A stretch of DNA of 64,000 nucleotides, from contig NZ_SKBR01000003.1 in NCBI RefSeq assembly GCF_013450295.1, forward strand, positions 930,001 through 994,000, in the 5' to 3' direction. A program made the translations under genes and the position numbers. The notes under the pieces were generated by a model that was not told the DNA's origin, made no database searches, and worked only from the letters and a program-made list of their open reading frames with translations. This stretch comes from Streptomyces sp. AJS327. Its GTDB lineage: Bacteria > Actinomycetota > Actinomycetes > Streptomycetales > Streptomycetaceae. Below, piece by piece: positions 1 through 9,177 of the stretch (positions are counted from its first letter, which is position 1; every line of letters starts with the position of its first letter).

Positions 1-123
1 CGGCCCGGCGTGACGCGGGCCGGTCTGGCGGGGGGGGATTCGGTTCGGGAGGATTCGGCCGGTGAGGGATTCGGTTCGGACCGGCGTGCTCGGTGAGGGG
101 CGTTGGCGTTCGGGAGCGGAGCG

Positions 124-1611
124 CTATCGGCCCAGCCATATGGGGTTGGTCATGGCGGCCATGGCGCCGGGGAGTTCGGCCGGAGCGTCGTCGGCCGCGG
201 GATGCCGTAGCTCCGCTCGGACGTAGCTCGCGAGCGAGGCGGTGGTACGCCACTCCAGCGGACCGTTCGAGGCGGGGGCGGTACGCATCTCGCCCTGGTC
301 GGTGAGGAGCCGGAGCGTCGACATCGCGGGCGCGCCCTCGGCTTCCAGCCGCACCGTGACCCGCTCGGAGGCGGAGGCCCGCAGCCGTTCACCGATGTCG
401 GCGTGGGCGCCACGCTCGCTCTTGGCCGTCAGACGCAGCGTCACGCTCGACGACTCGGAGAGGTAGCTGTGGCCCGCGCGGATGGCGCGGAGGAGCGCCG
501 GTCTCGTCAGGTCCTCGGCGAGTACCACGGTCTGGGGCAGGCCGACCTTCTGGGGTTCGCGGTGCGCGTCGCTGCTGCCGAGGGCGGGCAGCCACTCGCC
601 GGAGCCCCGGACGAGCAGTTCGTTGTCCCAGGCCGCGACGGCGAGTTCGTCGTCCGCCGTCCAGGGGCCGTTCCACACCTCGACGGCGTCCGCGCCCGCG
701 TAGCCGAACTTCCACTGGCAGCCGACGAACGGGCAGTGCGGATGGGCCGGGACGACGAGCCCGCCGGACCGGTGGATGGCCCGGACCCATCGGGCGTAGG
801 CGTCGTCACGGGCGCGGTAGCGCCAGTCGACGAAGGTTCCCGGCTCGGTGCCGAGGGCGAGGTAGTGGCCGTTTCGGGTGGTGACCTCCTCGCCGCAGAG
901 GATGAGCAGGTCCGGCCCCCACAGACCGGCCCACGCGCCGTGCCCGGAGGTGGTGTTGTGCTCGGTGCTGGTGATGAAGTCGAGCCCGGCCGCCCGAGCC
1001 GCGGCGGCGGTCTCCTCGGGGGTGCGCTCACCGTCGGAGTGGACGGTGTGGAGGTGGCAGTCGCCTCGATACCAGGCCCGGCCACGACCGCGGGCGCGCT
1101 CGGGGGGATAGCTGGGCTCGGGGGTGGCGCCCGGGGCGCCGTGGCGGAGGGTGACGGTGACCTCGTACGCGAGGCCCTGGGGCGCGACGGTGTAGGGGCC
1201 GAGGATGACGTGCCAGGTCCCGGCGCCGACCGGACCGGGCAGATAGCCGGGGGTGGCTCGCTCCGCGCTGAGGGTGAAGCTGTCGCGGAAGCCACCGGAC
1301 CACCCCCGGAAGCCCTCCCCACCGCGGCCGGTGCCGCGTTCGTCGAACACCCCGATGTCCAGGGCGTTTCCTGGGGTTCCGGCGGGAGTTTCCGGCTGGT
1401 CGTAGGAGTAGGAGACGGAGATCTCCCGGACGCCGCTGGGGACCTCGACGGGGAGATAGACGAAATCGGGGGCGCCGTGCGGGAGCCTGCCGGAGATGGT
1501 CTCGGAGTGCTCGCTCCCGCTGGCGGCCCGGGCGAAGCTCACCCCGTGCAGGGTGAGGGCGCCCGCGGCGCCCGCCGCGGCGGAGAGCTTGAGTACGTCA
1601 CGCCGTTCCAT
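124..1611 (-). CDS. Secreted CehA/McbA-family PHP-domain metallohydrolase
   Basis: The 495-residue protein begins with a twin-arginine-like signal (RRDVLKL, then an Ala/Gly-rich hydrophobic stretch ending near ARA at about residue 30), so export by Tat is likely. A PHP (polymerase and histidinol phosphatase) metal-binding domain starts near residue 185 with HLHTVHSDG and continues with STEHN, PAHPH and SSDAH. These His/Asp clusters normally bind two or three metal ions for phosphoester or related hydrolysis. The N-terminal third (residues 35-165) is probably a beta-rich accessory domain. The substrate cannot be told from sequence. The gene stands alone on the minus strand, with a 570-base gap upstream and the left window edge close downstream. 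The family assignment is good; the reaction is not assigned. Confidence 0.85.
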   Translation of the reverse strand: MERRDVLKLSAAAGAAGALTLHGVSFARAASGSEHSETISGRLPHGAPDFVYLPVEVPSGVREISVSYSYDQPETPAGTPGNALDIGVFDERGTGRGGEGFRGWSGGFRDSFTLSAERATPGYLPGPVGAGTWHVILGPYTVAPQGLAYEVTVTLRHGAPGATPEPSYPPERARGRGRAWYRGDCHLHTVHSDGERTPEETAAAARAAGLDFITSTEHNTTSGHGAWAGLWGPDLLILCGEEVTTRNGHYLALGTEPGTFVDWRYRARDDAYARWVRAIHRSGGLVVPAHPHCPFVGCQWKFGYAGADAVEVWNGPWTADDELAVAAWDNELLVRGSGEWLPALGSSDAHREPQKVGLPQTVVLAEDLTRPALLRAIRAGHSYLSESSSVTLRLTAKSERGAHADIGERLRASASERVTVRLEAEGAPAMSTLRLLTDQGEMRTAPASNGPLEWRTTASLASYVRAELRHPAADDAPAELPGAMAAMTNPIWLGR

Positions 1612-2183
1612 GCTGGCTCTCTCTCCGCGCGCCGGAGCGCGCTGGTCACGGTGGGGCGGGTCGCTGAGCGCACCGGCTGGCCGCGCCCGCTGAGCGCGGG
1701 CCGCGACGACCGCCCGGTGGGCTGTGTGAGTCCGTTGTACGCGGGTGCGGAGAACGCGCGAAAGCCCTGTGGATAACTCCCGGTTCGAGCCGGTGGAGCG
1801 CCCCGTGACCCCGCGTCCGGCCGGGCGACCGGGCGGTGGACGACGGTGGACGGCGGTGGGTCACGCCGTCGGACGGCGCCCGGCGACGGCTCCGTCCGAG
1901 AAGCTGCGACGACCCCTCCCGGAGCCCCCTTCCGGAGCCCGTACCCCGCCCTCCCAGAGTCCCTTTCAGGCGCCGGATCCACCCGGCCCCTTCCGGGCCG
2001 ACCGTTCGATCCAGCTCAACCCCGCTGGACCCGCCATCCGGTCCTGTCCCGGCCCTGTCCGGGCCCTGCCCCGGCCCTGTCCGGCCTGTCCTCGGCCCTG
2101 TCCGGGCCCTGCCCCGCCCGCGCTCGGGCCGGTGACCGGGCTCGCGGGGTGCGGGAGTGAACGGGCGGGCGCGACGGCCGAGT
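1612..2183. other. Gene-free stretch with CCTGTCC repeats and one DnaA-box-like site
   Basis: No credible gene is seen. Positions 2041-2112 contain imperfect direct repeats built on GGCCCTGTCCGG. TGTGGATAA at 1768-1776 (TTATCCACA on the minus strand) matches a consensus DnaA box, but it is a single copy. The upstream part must hold the promoter of the PHP hydrolase gene. Confidence 0.5.
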
Positions 2184-3056
2184 TCAGCGGCGGTGCCGAC
2201 CGGCGGGACTCCGGGCGAGGAGGAAGATCACGACGCCGATCAGCAGCACCAGGGGGAGGAAGGCGAACGAGAACAGTGTCTTCAGGATCGCGGAGAGCCC
2301 GAAGGAACCGCCGGAGGAGCCACCGCCCGCGCTCTTCTCGACGTCCCCGTCGTGTCCGCCGGTTGAGGCGACGGCTCCGGTCGCGGCGGCGCCCCGGCTG
2401 GTCGCCCCGGAGCTTCCCCTGCTCGTCCCGCCGGCGCCGCTGACGCTGGTCCCGCCGCGGCTGCCGCCCACGCTGGACGAGGCCCCACCCACCCCGCTGG
2501 TGCTGCCGACACTGCCGCCGCCCGTGACGCCGCTGGTGGTCCCGCCCCGCGCGCCGCCCCCGCTGGCCCGTTCGGGGAACCGCCGGGGAGCGGCCCGCAA
2601 CGACCGCTCGCCGTCCACGCTCCCGAAGGCGACCGGCGACACCCGCGCACCGCCGGGTCCGCCCAGTGCGCCGGACCCGTCGAGACCATCGGATCTGTCG
2701 AGACCATCGGACCCGTCGAGGCCTTCGGACCCGTCGAGGCCGCCGGGTCCGCCGAGTTCACCGGATTCGCCGGGGCCGTCGCCGCCGCCGGTGTCAGCTC
2801 GCGCGCCATCCTCCACAGGTGTGCCGTCCGCGCTGTCTCCGCCGTTCCCGTCGCGCGCGCCGGACCGTTCGCGCTGTTCGCGCGCTCCGTACGGATCCCC
2901 GTTCCCTTCGGGCTGTTGGGGGCCGGTCGCCTCGCCGGACGGGGGAGGAGCGGCCGCCGCGTGGGGCGTGGGGAGTGGTGTCCCGGCGGCCGTCGCGGCG
3001 GGGGTACCGAGGAGTGTGAGGCTCAGTACCAGGGTGACGACAGACGTGATACGCAT
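2184..3056 (-). CDS. Ser/Gly-rich secreted protein with C-terminal membrane anchor
   Basis: The predicted product has 290 residues. The start at 3056 is chosen because GGGGGAG lies just upstream and MRITSVVTLVLSLTLLGTP follows directly, a clear Sec signal peptide with an ATAA cleavage region. Residues 25-250 are low complexity, rich in Gly, Ser, Asp and Thr, including repeated GLDGS/DGLD units. The C-terminus has one hydrophobic helix (FLPLVLLIGVVIFLLA) followed by RSPAGRHRR, the positive stop-transfer pattern of a surface protein anchored in the membrane. No LPXTG sortase signal is present. No enzymatic domain is visible, so the role is unknown; a cell-wall-spanning stalk is the simplest reading. 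Confidence 0.7.
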   Translation of the reverse strand: MRITSVVTLVLSLTLLGTPAATAAGTPLPTPHAAAAPPPSGEATGPQQPEGNGDPYGAREQRERSGARDGNGGDSADGTPVEDGARADTGGGDGPGESGELGGPGGLDGSEGLDGSDGLDRSDGLDGSGALGGPGGARVSPVAFGSVDGERSLRAAPRRFPERASGGGARGGTTSGVTGGGSVGSTSGVGGASSSVGGSRGGTSVSGAGGTSRGSSGATSRGAAATGAVASTGGHDGDVEKSAGGGSSGGSFGLSAILKTLFSFAFLPLVLLIGVVIFLLARSPAGRHRR

Positions 3057-3173
3057 GGAACTCCCCCGAATACGCGTGAATGTCCCCGAACACGGCACGC
3101 ACGGCGGTGTGCGCTCAGCGGGACGTGTTCAGCACCGTAGGGAGTGGGGCGGACCCAGGAAAGGGCGGACCCG

Positions 3174-4004
3174 ATGCGCGTCGCGACCACGATCCCGCTC
3201 ACCGACGAGACGATCACCCCGGTACGGCTCGCGCGGGAACTGGAACAGCGCGGCTTCCAGGGGCTCTACCTGCCGGAGCACACGCACATCCCGATCAGCC
3301 GGGAGTCCACCGGCCCCATGGGCGACCCGCTGCCGCGCGCGTACACCAGAACCCTCGATCCGCTGGTGGCGCTGGGCGCGGCGGCGGCCGTCACCGAGCG
3401 GCTGGCGCTGGGTACCAGCGTGACGTTGGTCGCCCAGCACGATCCGATCGTGCTCGCGAAGCAGGCCGCCACGGTGGACCGGATGTCCGGCGGACGGTTC
3501 ACGCTCGGTGTCGGCCTGGGCTGGAACCGGGAGGAGGCCGTCGACCACGGGGTGCCGTGGCGTCGACGGCGTTCGCTGGTGCGGGACCGGCTGCGGCTGA
3601 TGCGGGCGCTGTGGGCACCGGAACCCACCGCGTACGAGGGGGAGTTCGGATCGGTGTCCGCCAGCTGGGCCCATCCGAAACCGGTCCGGCCCGGCGGCCC
3701 GCGGGTGCTGCTGGGCGGTGCGGCGGACCCCCGGCTGTTCGCGGACGTCGCGGAACTCGCGGACGGCTGGATGTCGGTGGGCGGTGGGGGACTGGCCCGG
3801 GCGCTGCCCGAGCTGCGCGCGGCCTGGGTCGCGGCGGGACGGGGGCCGGGCGAGCCGGAGGTGGTGCCAGGCTTCCTGGAGCCGACGCCGGGAAAGCTGG
3901 CGCGCCTACGGGAGTTGGGGGTGAGCGAGGTCCTGCTCCGGCTCCCCTCGGGCGACGAGAACGAGGTGATGCGCGCGCTGGACGCCTACGCCCGTTACCT
4001 GTGA
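3174..4004 (+). CDS. LLM-class (luciferase-like) F420-dependent oxidoreductase
   Basis: The 276-residue product starts at MRVATTIPLTDE behind an AGGAAAGGG ribosome-binding site. It has the TIM-barrel luciferase-like pattern: LYLPEHTHIP near residue 35, GTSVTLVAQHDPI near residue 85, then RMSGGRFTLGVGLGWNREE near residue 105. The last motif is typical of the TIGR03619-type actinobacterial family that uses coenzyme F420. fbiC, which makes the F420 chromophore, starts about 200 bases downstream on the same strand, which supports F420 over FMN. The substrate is unknown. Family certainty is high; cofactor choice is an inference. Confidence 0.85.
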   Translation: MRVATTIPLTDETITPVRLARELEQRGFQGLYLPEHTHIPISRESTGPMGDPLPRAYTRTLDPLVALGAAAAVTERLALGTSVTLVAQHDPIVLAKQAATVDRMSGGRFTLGVGLGWNREEAVDHGVPWRRRRSLVRDRLRLMRALWAPEPTAYEGEFGSVSASWAHPKPVRPGGPRVLLGGAADPRLFADVAELADGWMSVGGGGLARALPELRAAWVAAGRGPGEPEVVPGFLEPTPGKLARLRELGVSEVLLRLPSGDENEVMRALDAYARYL

Positions 4005-4201
4005 GGGGGACGGCCGCTACCTGTGGGGGACGGCGGGTACGCGAAGGACGGCGGGGAAGACGGCCCGGACGCCCGGACGCAGGGGGCGGGGCGACGAGGT
4101 GGCGGCGGGGCCGATGGGACGGGGACACCGGTCAGGAACACCGGACGGGGACACCGGACGGGGACATGGAGGGCGAAAGCGGCTGGTCGTAGGGTCGAAG
4201 C

Positions 4202-6790
4202 ATGACCTCGAACGCGCAGGGACCCACCGGACCCACCGCCAACGCCATGCGCCGGGCGCTTCGCCGGGCGCGCGACGGAGTCGCCCTCGACACCTCGGAG
4301 GCCGCCGTGCTCCTCCAGGCACGTGGGGAGGACCTGACGGATCTCGCCGCCTCGGCGGCCCGGGTACGGGACGCGGGGCTGGCGGCGGCCGGCCGCCCCG
4401 GCGTGATCACCTACTCGCGCAGCGTCTTCCTGCCGCTGACCAGGCTCTGCCGGGACCGCTGCCACTACTGCACCTTCGTGACCGTGCCCGGGAAGCTGCG
4501 CCGCGCGGGGCACGGCATGTTCATGTCCCCCGACGAGGTGCTGGACGTGGCCCGGCGGGGCGCCGAACTCGGCTGCAAGGAGGCCCTGTTCACCCTGGGC
4601 GACCGTCCGGAGGACCGGTGGCCGGAGGCGCGCGAGTGGCTGGAGGCGCACGGGTACGACGACACCCTCTCCTACGTGCGGGCGATGGCGATCCGGGTGC
4701 TGGAGGAGACCGGCCTGCTCCCGCACATCAACCCCGGGGTGCTGTCCTGGACGGACTTCCAGCGGATGAAGCCGGTCGCCGCCTCCATGGGCATGATGCT
4801 GGAGACCACGGCCGAGCGGCTGTGGAGCGAACCGGGCGGACCGCACCACGGCTCGCCGGACAAGGAACCGGCGGTACGGCTCCGGGTGCTGGAGGACGCG
4901 GGCCGCTCCAGCGTCCCCTTCACCACCGGCGTGCTGATCGGCATCGGCGAGACCCACGAGGAGCGGGCGGAGTCGCTGTTCGCGCTGCGCCGGGTGTCGC
5001 GCGCTTACCACGGTGTCCAGGAGGTCATCGTGCAGAACTTCCGCGCGAAACCGGACACCGCGATGCGGGGTATGCCGGACGCCGAACTGGACGAGCTGAT
5101 CGCCTGCGTGGCCGTGACCCGGCTCGTCCTCGGCCCGTCCGGCTGCGTCCAGGCCCCGCCGAACCTGGTGGACGCGGAGTACGACCGGCTCATCGCCGCC
5201 GGAGTCGACGACTGGGGCGGGGTGTCCCCCCTGACGGTCGACCACGTCAACCCGGAGCGTCCCTGGCCCCAGATCGAGGAGCTGGCCGAGCGGTCCGCCG
5301 CCGCCGGTTTCGAGCTGCGTGAACGGCTCCCCGTCTACCCGGAGTTCGTCCGCCGCGGCGAGCCGTGGCTCGACCCGCGGCTGCTGCCGCACGTCACCGC
5401 GCTCGCCGATCCGGAGACCGGCCTCGCCCGCCCGGACGTCCCCGTGGTGGGCAGGCCGTGGCAGGAGCCCGACGAGGTGTTCACCCCTTCGGGCCGTACC
5501 GACCTGCACCGCACCATCGACACCGAGGGCCGAGGCGCGGACCGCCGGGCCGACTTCGACGAGGTCTACGGCGACTGGTCGGAGCTGCGCGAGCGGGCCG
5601 CTCCCGGGATGGCGCCCGAACGAGTCGACTCCGACGTGCGGGCCGCGCTCACCCAGGCCGCCGACGACCCGACGCGGCTCAGCGACGCCCAGGCCCTCGC
5701 GCTGCTGCACGCCGACGGACCGGCGCTGGACGCGCTCTGCCGCACGGCGGACGCGGTGCGGCGGGACACCGTCGGGGAGGCGGTGACCTACATCGTCACC
5801 AGGAACATCAACTTCACCAACGTCTGCTACACCGGCTGCCGCTTCTGCGCCTTCGCCCAGCGCCGCACCGACGCCGACGCCTACACGCTCTCCCTCTCCC
5901 AGGTCGCCGACCGGGCCGAACAGGCGTGGGACGTCGGCGCCGTCGAGGTGTGCATGCAGGGCGGCATCCACCCGGACCTGCCCGGCACCGCCTACTTCGA
6001 CATCGCCCGCGCGGTCCGGGAACGCGTGCCCGGCATGCACGTGCACGCCTTCTCCCCGATGGAGGTCGTCAACGGCGCCGCCCGCACCGGCCTGTCCATC
6101 CGGGAGTGGCTGACCGAGGCGAAGGAGGCCGGACTCGGCTCCCTGCCCGGCACGGCGGCGGAGATCCTGGACGACGAGGTGCGGTGGATCCTCACCAAGG
6201 GCAAACTCCCGGCGGCCACCTGGGTCGAGGTCGTCAGGACCGCGCACGAGCTGGGTCTGCGCACCTCCTCCACCATGATGTACGGGCATGTGGACCAGCC
6301 CCGGCACTGGCTGGCACACCTGCGGCTGCTCGCCGGGATCCAGCGGGAGACCGGGGGGTTCACCGAGTTCGTGACCCTGCCGTTCATCCACACCAACGCG
6401 CCCGTCTACCTCGCGGGCATCGCCCGGCCCGGCCCCACCACCCGCGACAACCGCGCGGTGACCGCCATGGCCCGGCTGCTCCTCCACCCGCACATCCCCA
6501 ACATCCAGACCAGCTGGGTCAAACTCGGCGCCGAGGGGGCGGCGGAGATGCTCCAGTCCGGCGCCAACGACCTGGGCGGCACCCTGATGGAGGAGACCAT
6601 CTCCCGCATGGCGGGCTCCTCCTACGGCTCGTACCGCTCCGTTCGCGACCTCACCGCCATCGCGGACGCCGCTGGACGCCCCTCCCGGCCGCGTACCTCG
6701 CTCTACGGCGAGGTGCCCGAGGAACGGCGGCGTGTCGCCCACGCCTCGGACGGTCATCTGCCGGAACTGCTCCCGCTGTTGGAGCAGTGA
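4202..6790 (+). CDS. fbiC: FbiC, 7,8-didemethyl-8-hydroxy-5-deazariboflavin (F0) synthase
   Basis: The 862-residue fusion contains two radical SAM domains. The CofG-like half has the CX3CX2C cluster motif at Cys83/87/90 (CRDRCHYC), and the CofH-like half has it at Cys542/546/549 (CYTGCRFC). Together they join tyrosine to a ribityl-diaminouracil to make F0, the chromophore of coenzyme F420. Full length and both clusters indicate a working enzyme. The ATG at 4202 is followed by MTSNAQGPTGPTANAMRRAL. The ribosome-binding site is weak (AGGGTCGAAGC). The upstream 80 bases contain short GGGGACACCGGAC repeats. An F420-type oxidoreductase gene lies just upstream. A GC-rich hairpin follows 8 bases after the stop. 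Confidence 0.97.
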   Translation: MTSNAQGPTGPTANAMRRALRRARDGVALDTSEAAVLLQARGEDLTDLAASAARVRDAGLAAAGRPGVITYSRSVFLPLTRLCRDRCHYCTFVTVPGKLRRAGHGMFMSPDEVLDVARRGAELGCKEALFTLGDRPEDRWPEAREWLEAHGYDDTLSYVRAMAIRVLEETGLLPHINPGVLSWTDFQRMKPVAASMGMMLETTAERLWSEPGGPHHGSPDKEPAVRLRVLEDAGRSSVPFTTGVLIGIGETHEERAESLFALRRVSRAYHGVQEVIVQNFRAKPDTAMRGMPDAELDELIACVAVTRLVLGPSGCVQAPPNLVDAEYDRLIAAGVDDWGGVSPLTVDHVNPERPWPQIEELAERSAAAGFELRERLPVYPEFVRRGEPWLDPRLLPHVTALADPETGLARPDVPVVGRPWQEPDEVFTPSGRTDLHRTIDTEGRGADRRADFDEVYGDWSELRERAAPGMAPERVDSDVRAALTQAADDPTRLSDAQALALLHADGPALDALCRTADAVRRDTVGEAVTYIVTRNINFTNVCYTGCRFCAFAQRRTDADAYTLSLSQVADRAEQAWDVGAVEVCMQGGIHPDLPGTAYFDIARAVRERVPGMHVHAFSPMEVVNGAARTGLSIREWLTEAKEAGLGSLPGTAAEILDDEVRWILTKGKLPAATWVEVVRTAHELGLRTSSTMMYGHVDQPRHWLAHLRLLAGIQRETGGFTEFVTLPFIHTNAPVYLAGIARPGPTTRDNRAVTAMARLLLHPHIPNIQTSWVKLGAEGAAEMLQSGANDLGGTLMEETISRMAGSSYGSYRSVRDLTAIADAAGRPSRPRTSLYGEVPEERRRVAHASDGHLPELLPLLEQ

Positions 6791-6797
6791 CCCGTCG

Positions 6798-6824
6798 GGC
6801 GGCCGGCCGCGGCGGCCGGCCGCC
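6798..6824. terminator. Hairpin after fbiC
   Basis: GGCGGCCGGCC (6798-6808) pairs perfectly with GGCCGGCCGCC (6814-6824) across a 5-base loop, 8 bases past the fbiC stop. No U-tract follows, as is usual in Streptomyces. Confidence 0.6.
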
Positions 6825-7605
6825 GCCGCCCGGACCGCGCCGTCCCCAAGGGCCGAGACGCCGCCGCGACCGGGTGGGGCGCGGCCTCCCCCCGTCGCCC
6901 CGCCCGGGCACGAAGGGGTGGTTTAGAGTTCTGCCGCACTCACGTACGGACGGGTTCGTGGCACGGGCGCCCGCCGGGCGGGGCAGGCTGACGGACGGGC
7001 GACCGGACACCCGGGACACCCGCGACTCCGGGGCGCGGCGCCCCCGTCCACCGCCGGCCCCGCACCCGGCGGCGTCCCGCACGGCGGTCCCGCTCCCGGC
7101 GATCCGTCCAGACGGGCCGCGCCGTCCCCGACGACCGGCTCCCGGGGGTTCCGTCCCCGGAGGCCGCCTCCGGAACGGGGTCCGGCCGTCACCGAGGGCC
7201 CCGGAAGGGGGAGTTCGGCCGCCGGAGGGCTGGCGGGCGCGCGCCCGGGCGGGCCTCACCGGTACGCCGGACCAGCCGGCCGGCGGGACCGTGGAGCACG
7301 GCGCGACCGCGGAGCACGGCGGCAGGGCACGGCAGGGCGCGCCAGGACAAGGCGGGTCTCGGCAGGAACGGCGAGCACGGCAGGAACGGCGAGCACGGCA
7401 GGAACGGCGAGCACCGCGGGGACGCTGAAACGGTAGGGGCACGGCACACCGGACCCACGGCGGGAGAGCCCGGGCGCGGTGCCGGGGCACGTGGCGCGAA
7501 CGACGGAAGCACGAGGGCAGCAGCGAACCGGAGGGGCGGAGGGGCCCGGATGAGCCGGAGAGAGCCGGAGAGCAGGGGAGAGCCGGAGAGCAGGGGAGGG
7601 GAGCC
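6825..7605. other. Long gene-free stretch with short tandem repeats
   Basis: About 780 bases of very GC-rich DNA lie between fbiC and the ADP-ribosylglycohydrolase gene. Open frames here have no family resemblance. A less GC-rich patch near 6920-6945 (GGTTTAGAGTTCTG) may be a promoter. An 18-base unit is repeated three times at 7361-7414, and GGAGAGCCGGAGAGCAGG-type repeats run at 7555-7600 up to the ribosome-binding site of the next gene. Confidence 0.5.
7361..7414. repeat. 18-base unit repeated three times in tandem
   Basis: GGCAGGAACGGCGAGCAC occurs at 7361-7378, 7379-7396 and 7397-7414 without a mismatch. It is outside any credible gene. Confidence 0.9.
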
Positions 7606-8727
7606 GTGACCGCTGCCGGTGGCCAGATGGCCGCGTGGGGCCGGGCCGAACAACAGGACTTCCGGGGCAGGGTGCGTGGCTGCCTGCTCGGCGGAGCCAT
7701 CGGCGACGCGCTGGGCGCGGGCGTCGAGTTCGACTCGCTCGGCGCGATCAGGGAGAAGCACGGCCCCTCGGGGGTCCTGGACTACGTACCGGCCTACGGG
7801 CGGCGCGGTGCGGTCACCGACGACACCCAGATGACCCTCTTCACCGTGGACGGACTGATCCGCGCCTACGTGCGGCGGGACACCGGGGCCTGGCACCCGC
7901 CGACCGACGTGCACGCCGCGTACCTGCGCTGGGCGGCGACCCAGCGGGACTGGGGCCCGGACGAGCGCAACGAGAAGGACGGCTGGCTGGCCCGCGAGGA
8001 GTGGCTCTACGCCCGGCGCGCCCCGGGCAACGCCTGCCTCAGCGGCCTCGCCGACGAGCGCATGGGCACCGTCGACCAGCCCAAGAACCCCGACTCCAAG
8101 GGCTGCGGGACGGTGATGCGCTCCGCGCCCTTCGGGCTGCTCGTCGGCTGGGAGCCGCACCTCGTCTTCCAGCTCGCCGTGGAGTGCGCGGCACAGACCC
8201 ACGGGCATCCGACGGGACAGCTGGCCGCCGGGGCCTTCGCGGCGATCGTGCACGCGCTCACCCGTGGCGAGCAGCTGGACCACGCGGTGCAACGCGCCCT
8301 GTCCCAGCTGGCGATGCGCCCCGGCCACGAGGAGACCACCGAGGCGCTGAAACGGGCGCTGGGCGCGGTGCGGCAGGGCATGCCGTCGCCGGAGCGCGTC
8401 GCGGCGCTCGGGGAGGGCTGGACGGCGGAGGAGGCGCTGGCGATCGGGGTGTACTGCGCGCTGGTCGCGGAGGACGTACGGCACGGCCTCCTGCTCGCGG
8501 TGAACCACGGCGGGGACAGCGACTCGACGGGCTCCGTCTGCGGCAACCTGCTTGGCGCGCTGCACGGCGAGACCGCGCTACCGCCGGACCTCGTCGCGGA
8601 GTTGGAGGGGCGGGCGACGATCCTGGAGCTGGCCGACGACTTCGCGATGGAGATGACGGTCGGGCCCGCGCTGCACGCGCCGGGCGCGGCGGCCCCCGCC
8701 TGGCTGGCCCGCTACCCCCGCATGTGA
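7606..8727 (+). CDS. ADP-ribosylglycohydrolase family protein
   Basis: The 373-residue product starts at a GTG behind GGGAGGGGAGCC. It has the hallmark metal-binding motifs of the all-alpha ADP-ribosylglycohydrolase (DraG/ARH) family: GDALGAGVEF near residue 30, DDTQMTLFT near residue 75, and GDSDSTGSVCGNLLGA near residue 305. The paired Asp residues in the first and last motifs bind two Mg/Mn ions that activate hydrolysis of the ADP-ribose bond. Such enzymes reverse ADP-ribosylation of proteins, nucleic acids or small molecules; the target is unknown. The protein is cytosolic, with no signal peptide. It is preceded by a long repeat-bearing gap and converges with the DUF397 gene. Confidence 0.9.
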   Translation: MTAAGGQMAAWGRAEQQDFRGRVRGCLLGGAIGDALGAGVEFDSLGAIREKHGPSGVLDYVPAYGRRGAVTDDTQMTLFTVDGLIRAYVRRDTGAWHPPTDVHAAYLRWAATQRDWGPDERNEKDGWLAREEWLYARRAPGNACLSGLADERMGTVDQPKNPDSKGCGTVMRSAPFGLLVGWEPHLVFQLAVECAAQTHGHPTGQLAAGAFAAIVHALTRGEQLDHAVQRALSQLAMRPGHEETTEALKRALGAVRQGMPSPERVAALGEGWTAEEALAIGVYCALVAEDVRHGLLLAVNHGGDSDSTGSVCGNLLGALHGETALPPDLVAELEGRATILELADDFAMEMTVGPALHAPGAAAPAWLARYPRM

Positions 8728-8952
8728 GGCCGCCGGGCCCTCCCGGCCGGGACGGTCAGCCAGTCGAGAGGGCCTGCGCGTCGGTGCGGCCGCCCGGCGT
8801 CCGGCGGCGGACCCGTGGGGAGGACGGGTGCGCCGGGTTCCCGGTGTCACCCGGTGGCGCGTCCGCGTGCCGGGAGCCGCCTTCGCCGCTCCGGCCCGCT
8901 CGCGGAGGCGAGAACCGCCTCCGCGAACCCGGGCGCCCGGGTGACGGGCCTG

Positions 8953-9177
8953 TCACCTCTCGTGGCGGGCCGCCTCGCGCGCGGGGTGACGCGGGGAGGA
9001 ACCGCCGACGAAACCGCCCCAGGCTTCCGGGGCGAACCGGAGAGCGGGCCCCTGCGGGACTTTGGAATCGCGCACATCGATGCTGCGTGTGGTGCGTGAA
9101 GACACCTCAATGCAGGCGCCGTTGGCAGAGTGACTCGATTTGGTCCAAGTGAATGTGTTTCCCAGAGAAATAGGCAT
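8953..9177 (-). CDS. DUF397 protein, probable partner of the upstream XRE regulator
   Basis: The 74-residue protein has the full DUF397 signature: TWTKSSHSANGACIEVS near residue 10, VRDSK near residue 35, and a closing segment LRFAPEAWGGFV. DUF397 proteins are small actinobacterial partners or antagonists of Scr1/WhiJ-type XRE regulators, and one such regulator gene lies upstream on the same strand. The ATG at 9177 is chosen because the DUF397 fold begins a few residues later. An in-frame ATG at about 9267 has the same GGAATATGCC context and would add about 30 unrelated residues. The start region is less GC-rich than its surroundings. Confidence 0.85.
   Translation of the reverse strand: MPISLGNTFTWTKSSHSANGACIEVSSRTTRSIDVRDSKVPQGPALRFAPEAWGGFVGGSSPRHPAREAARHER

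Noticed and set aside
1768..1776. Consensus DnaA box TTATCCACA, possible origin
   Set aside because: Only one copy is present, with no cluster of boxes and no dnaA, dnaN or similar genes nearby.
2184..3056. Surface protein read as an LPXTG sortase substrate
   Set aside because: It has the signal peptide, helix and basic tail, but no LPXTG or LAXTG motif before the helix.
3995..6757. A 920-codon open frame on the minus strand opposite fbiC
   Set aside because: It is the antisense shadow of fbiC in high-GC DNA; its translation is low complexity and matches no family.
6920..6960. Lower-GC patch considered as a tRNA or small RNA gene
   Set aside because: No cloverleaf or conserved GGTTCGAATCC arm could be formed.
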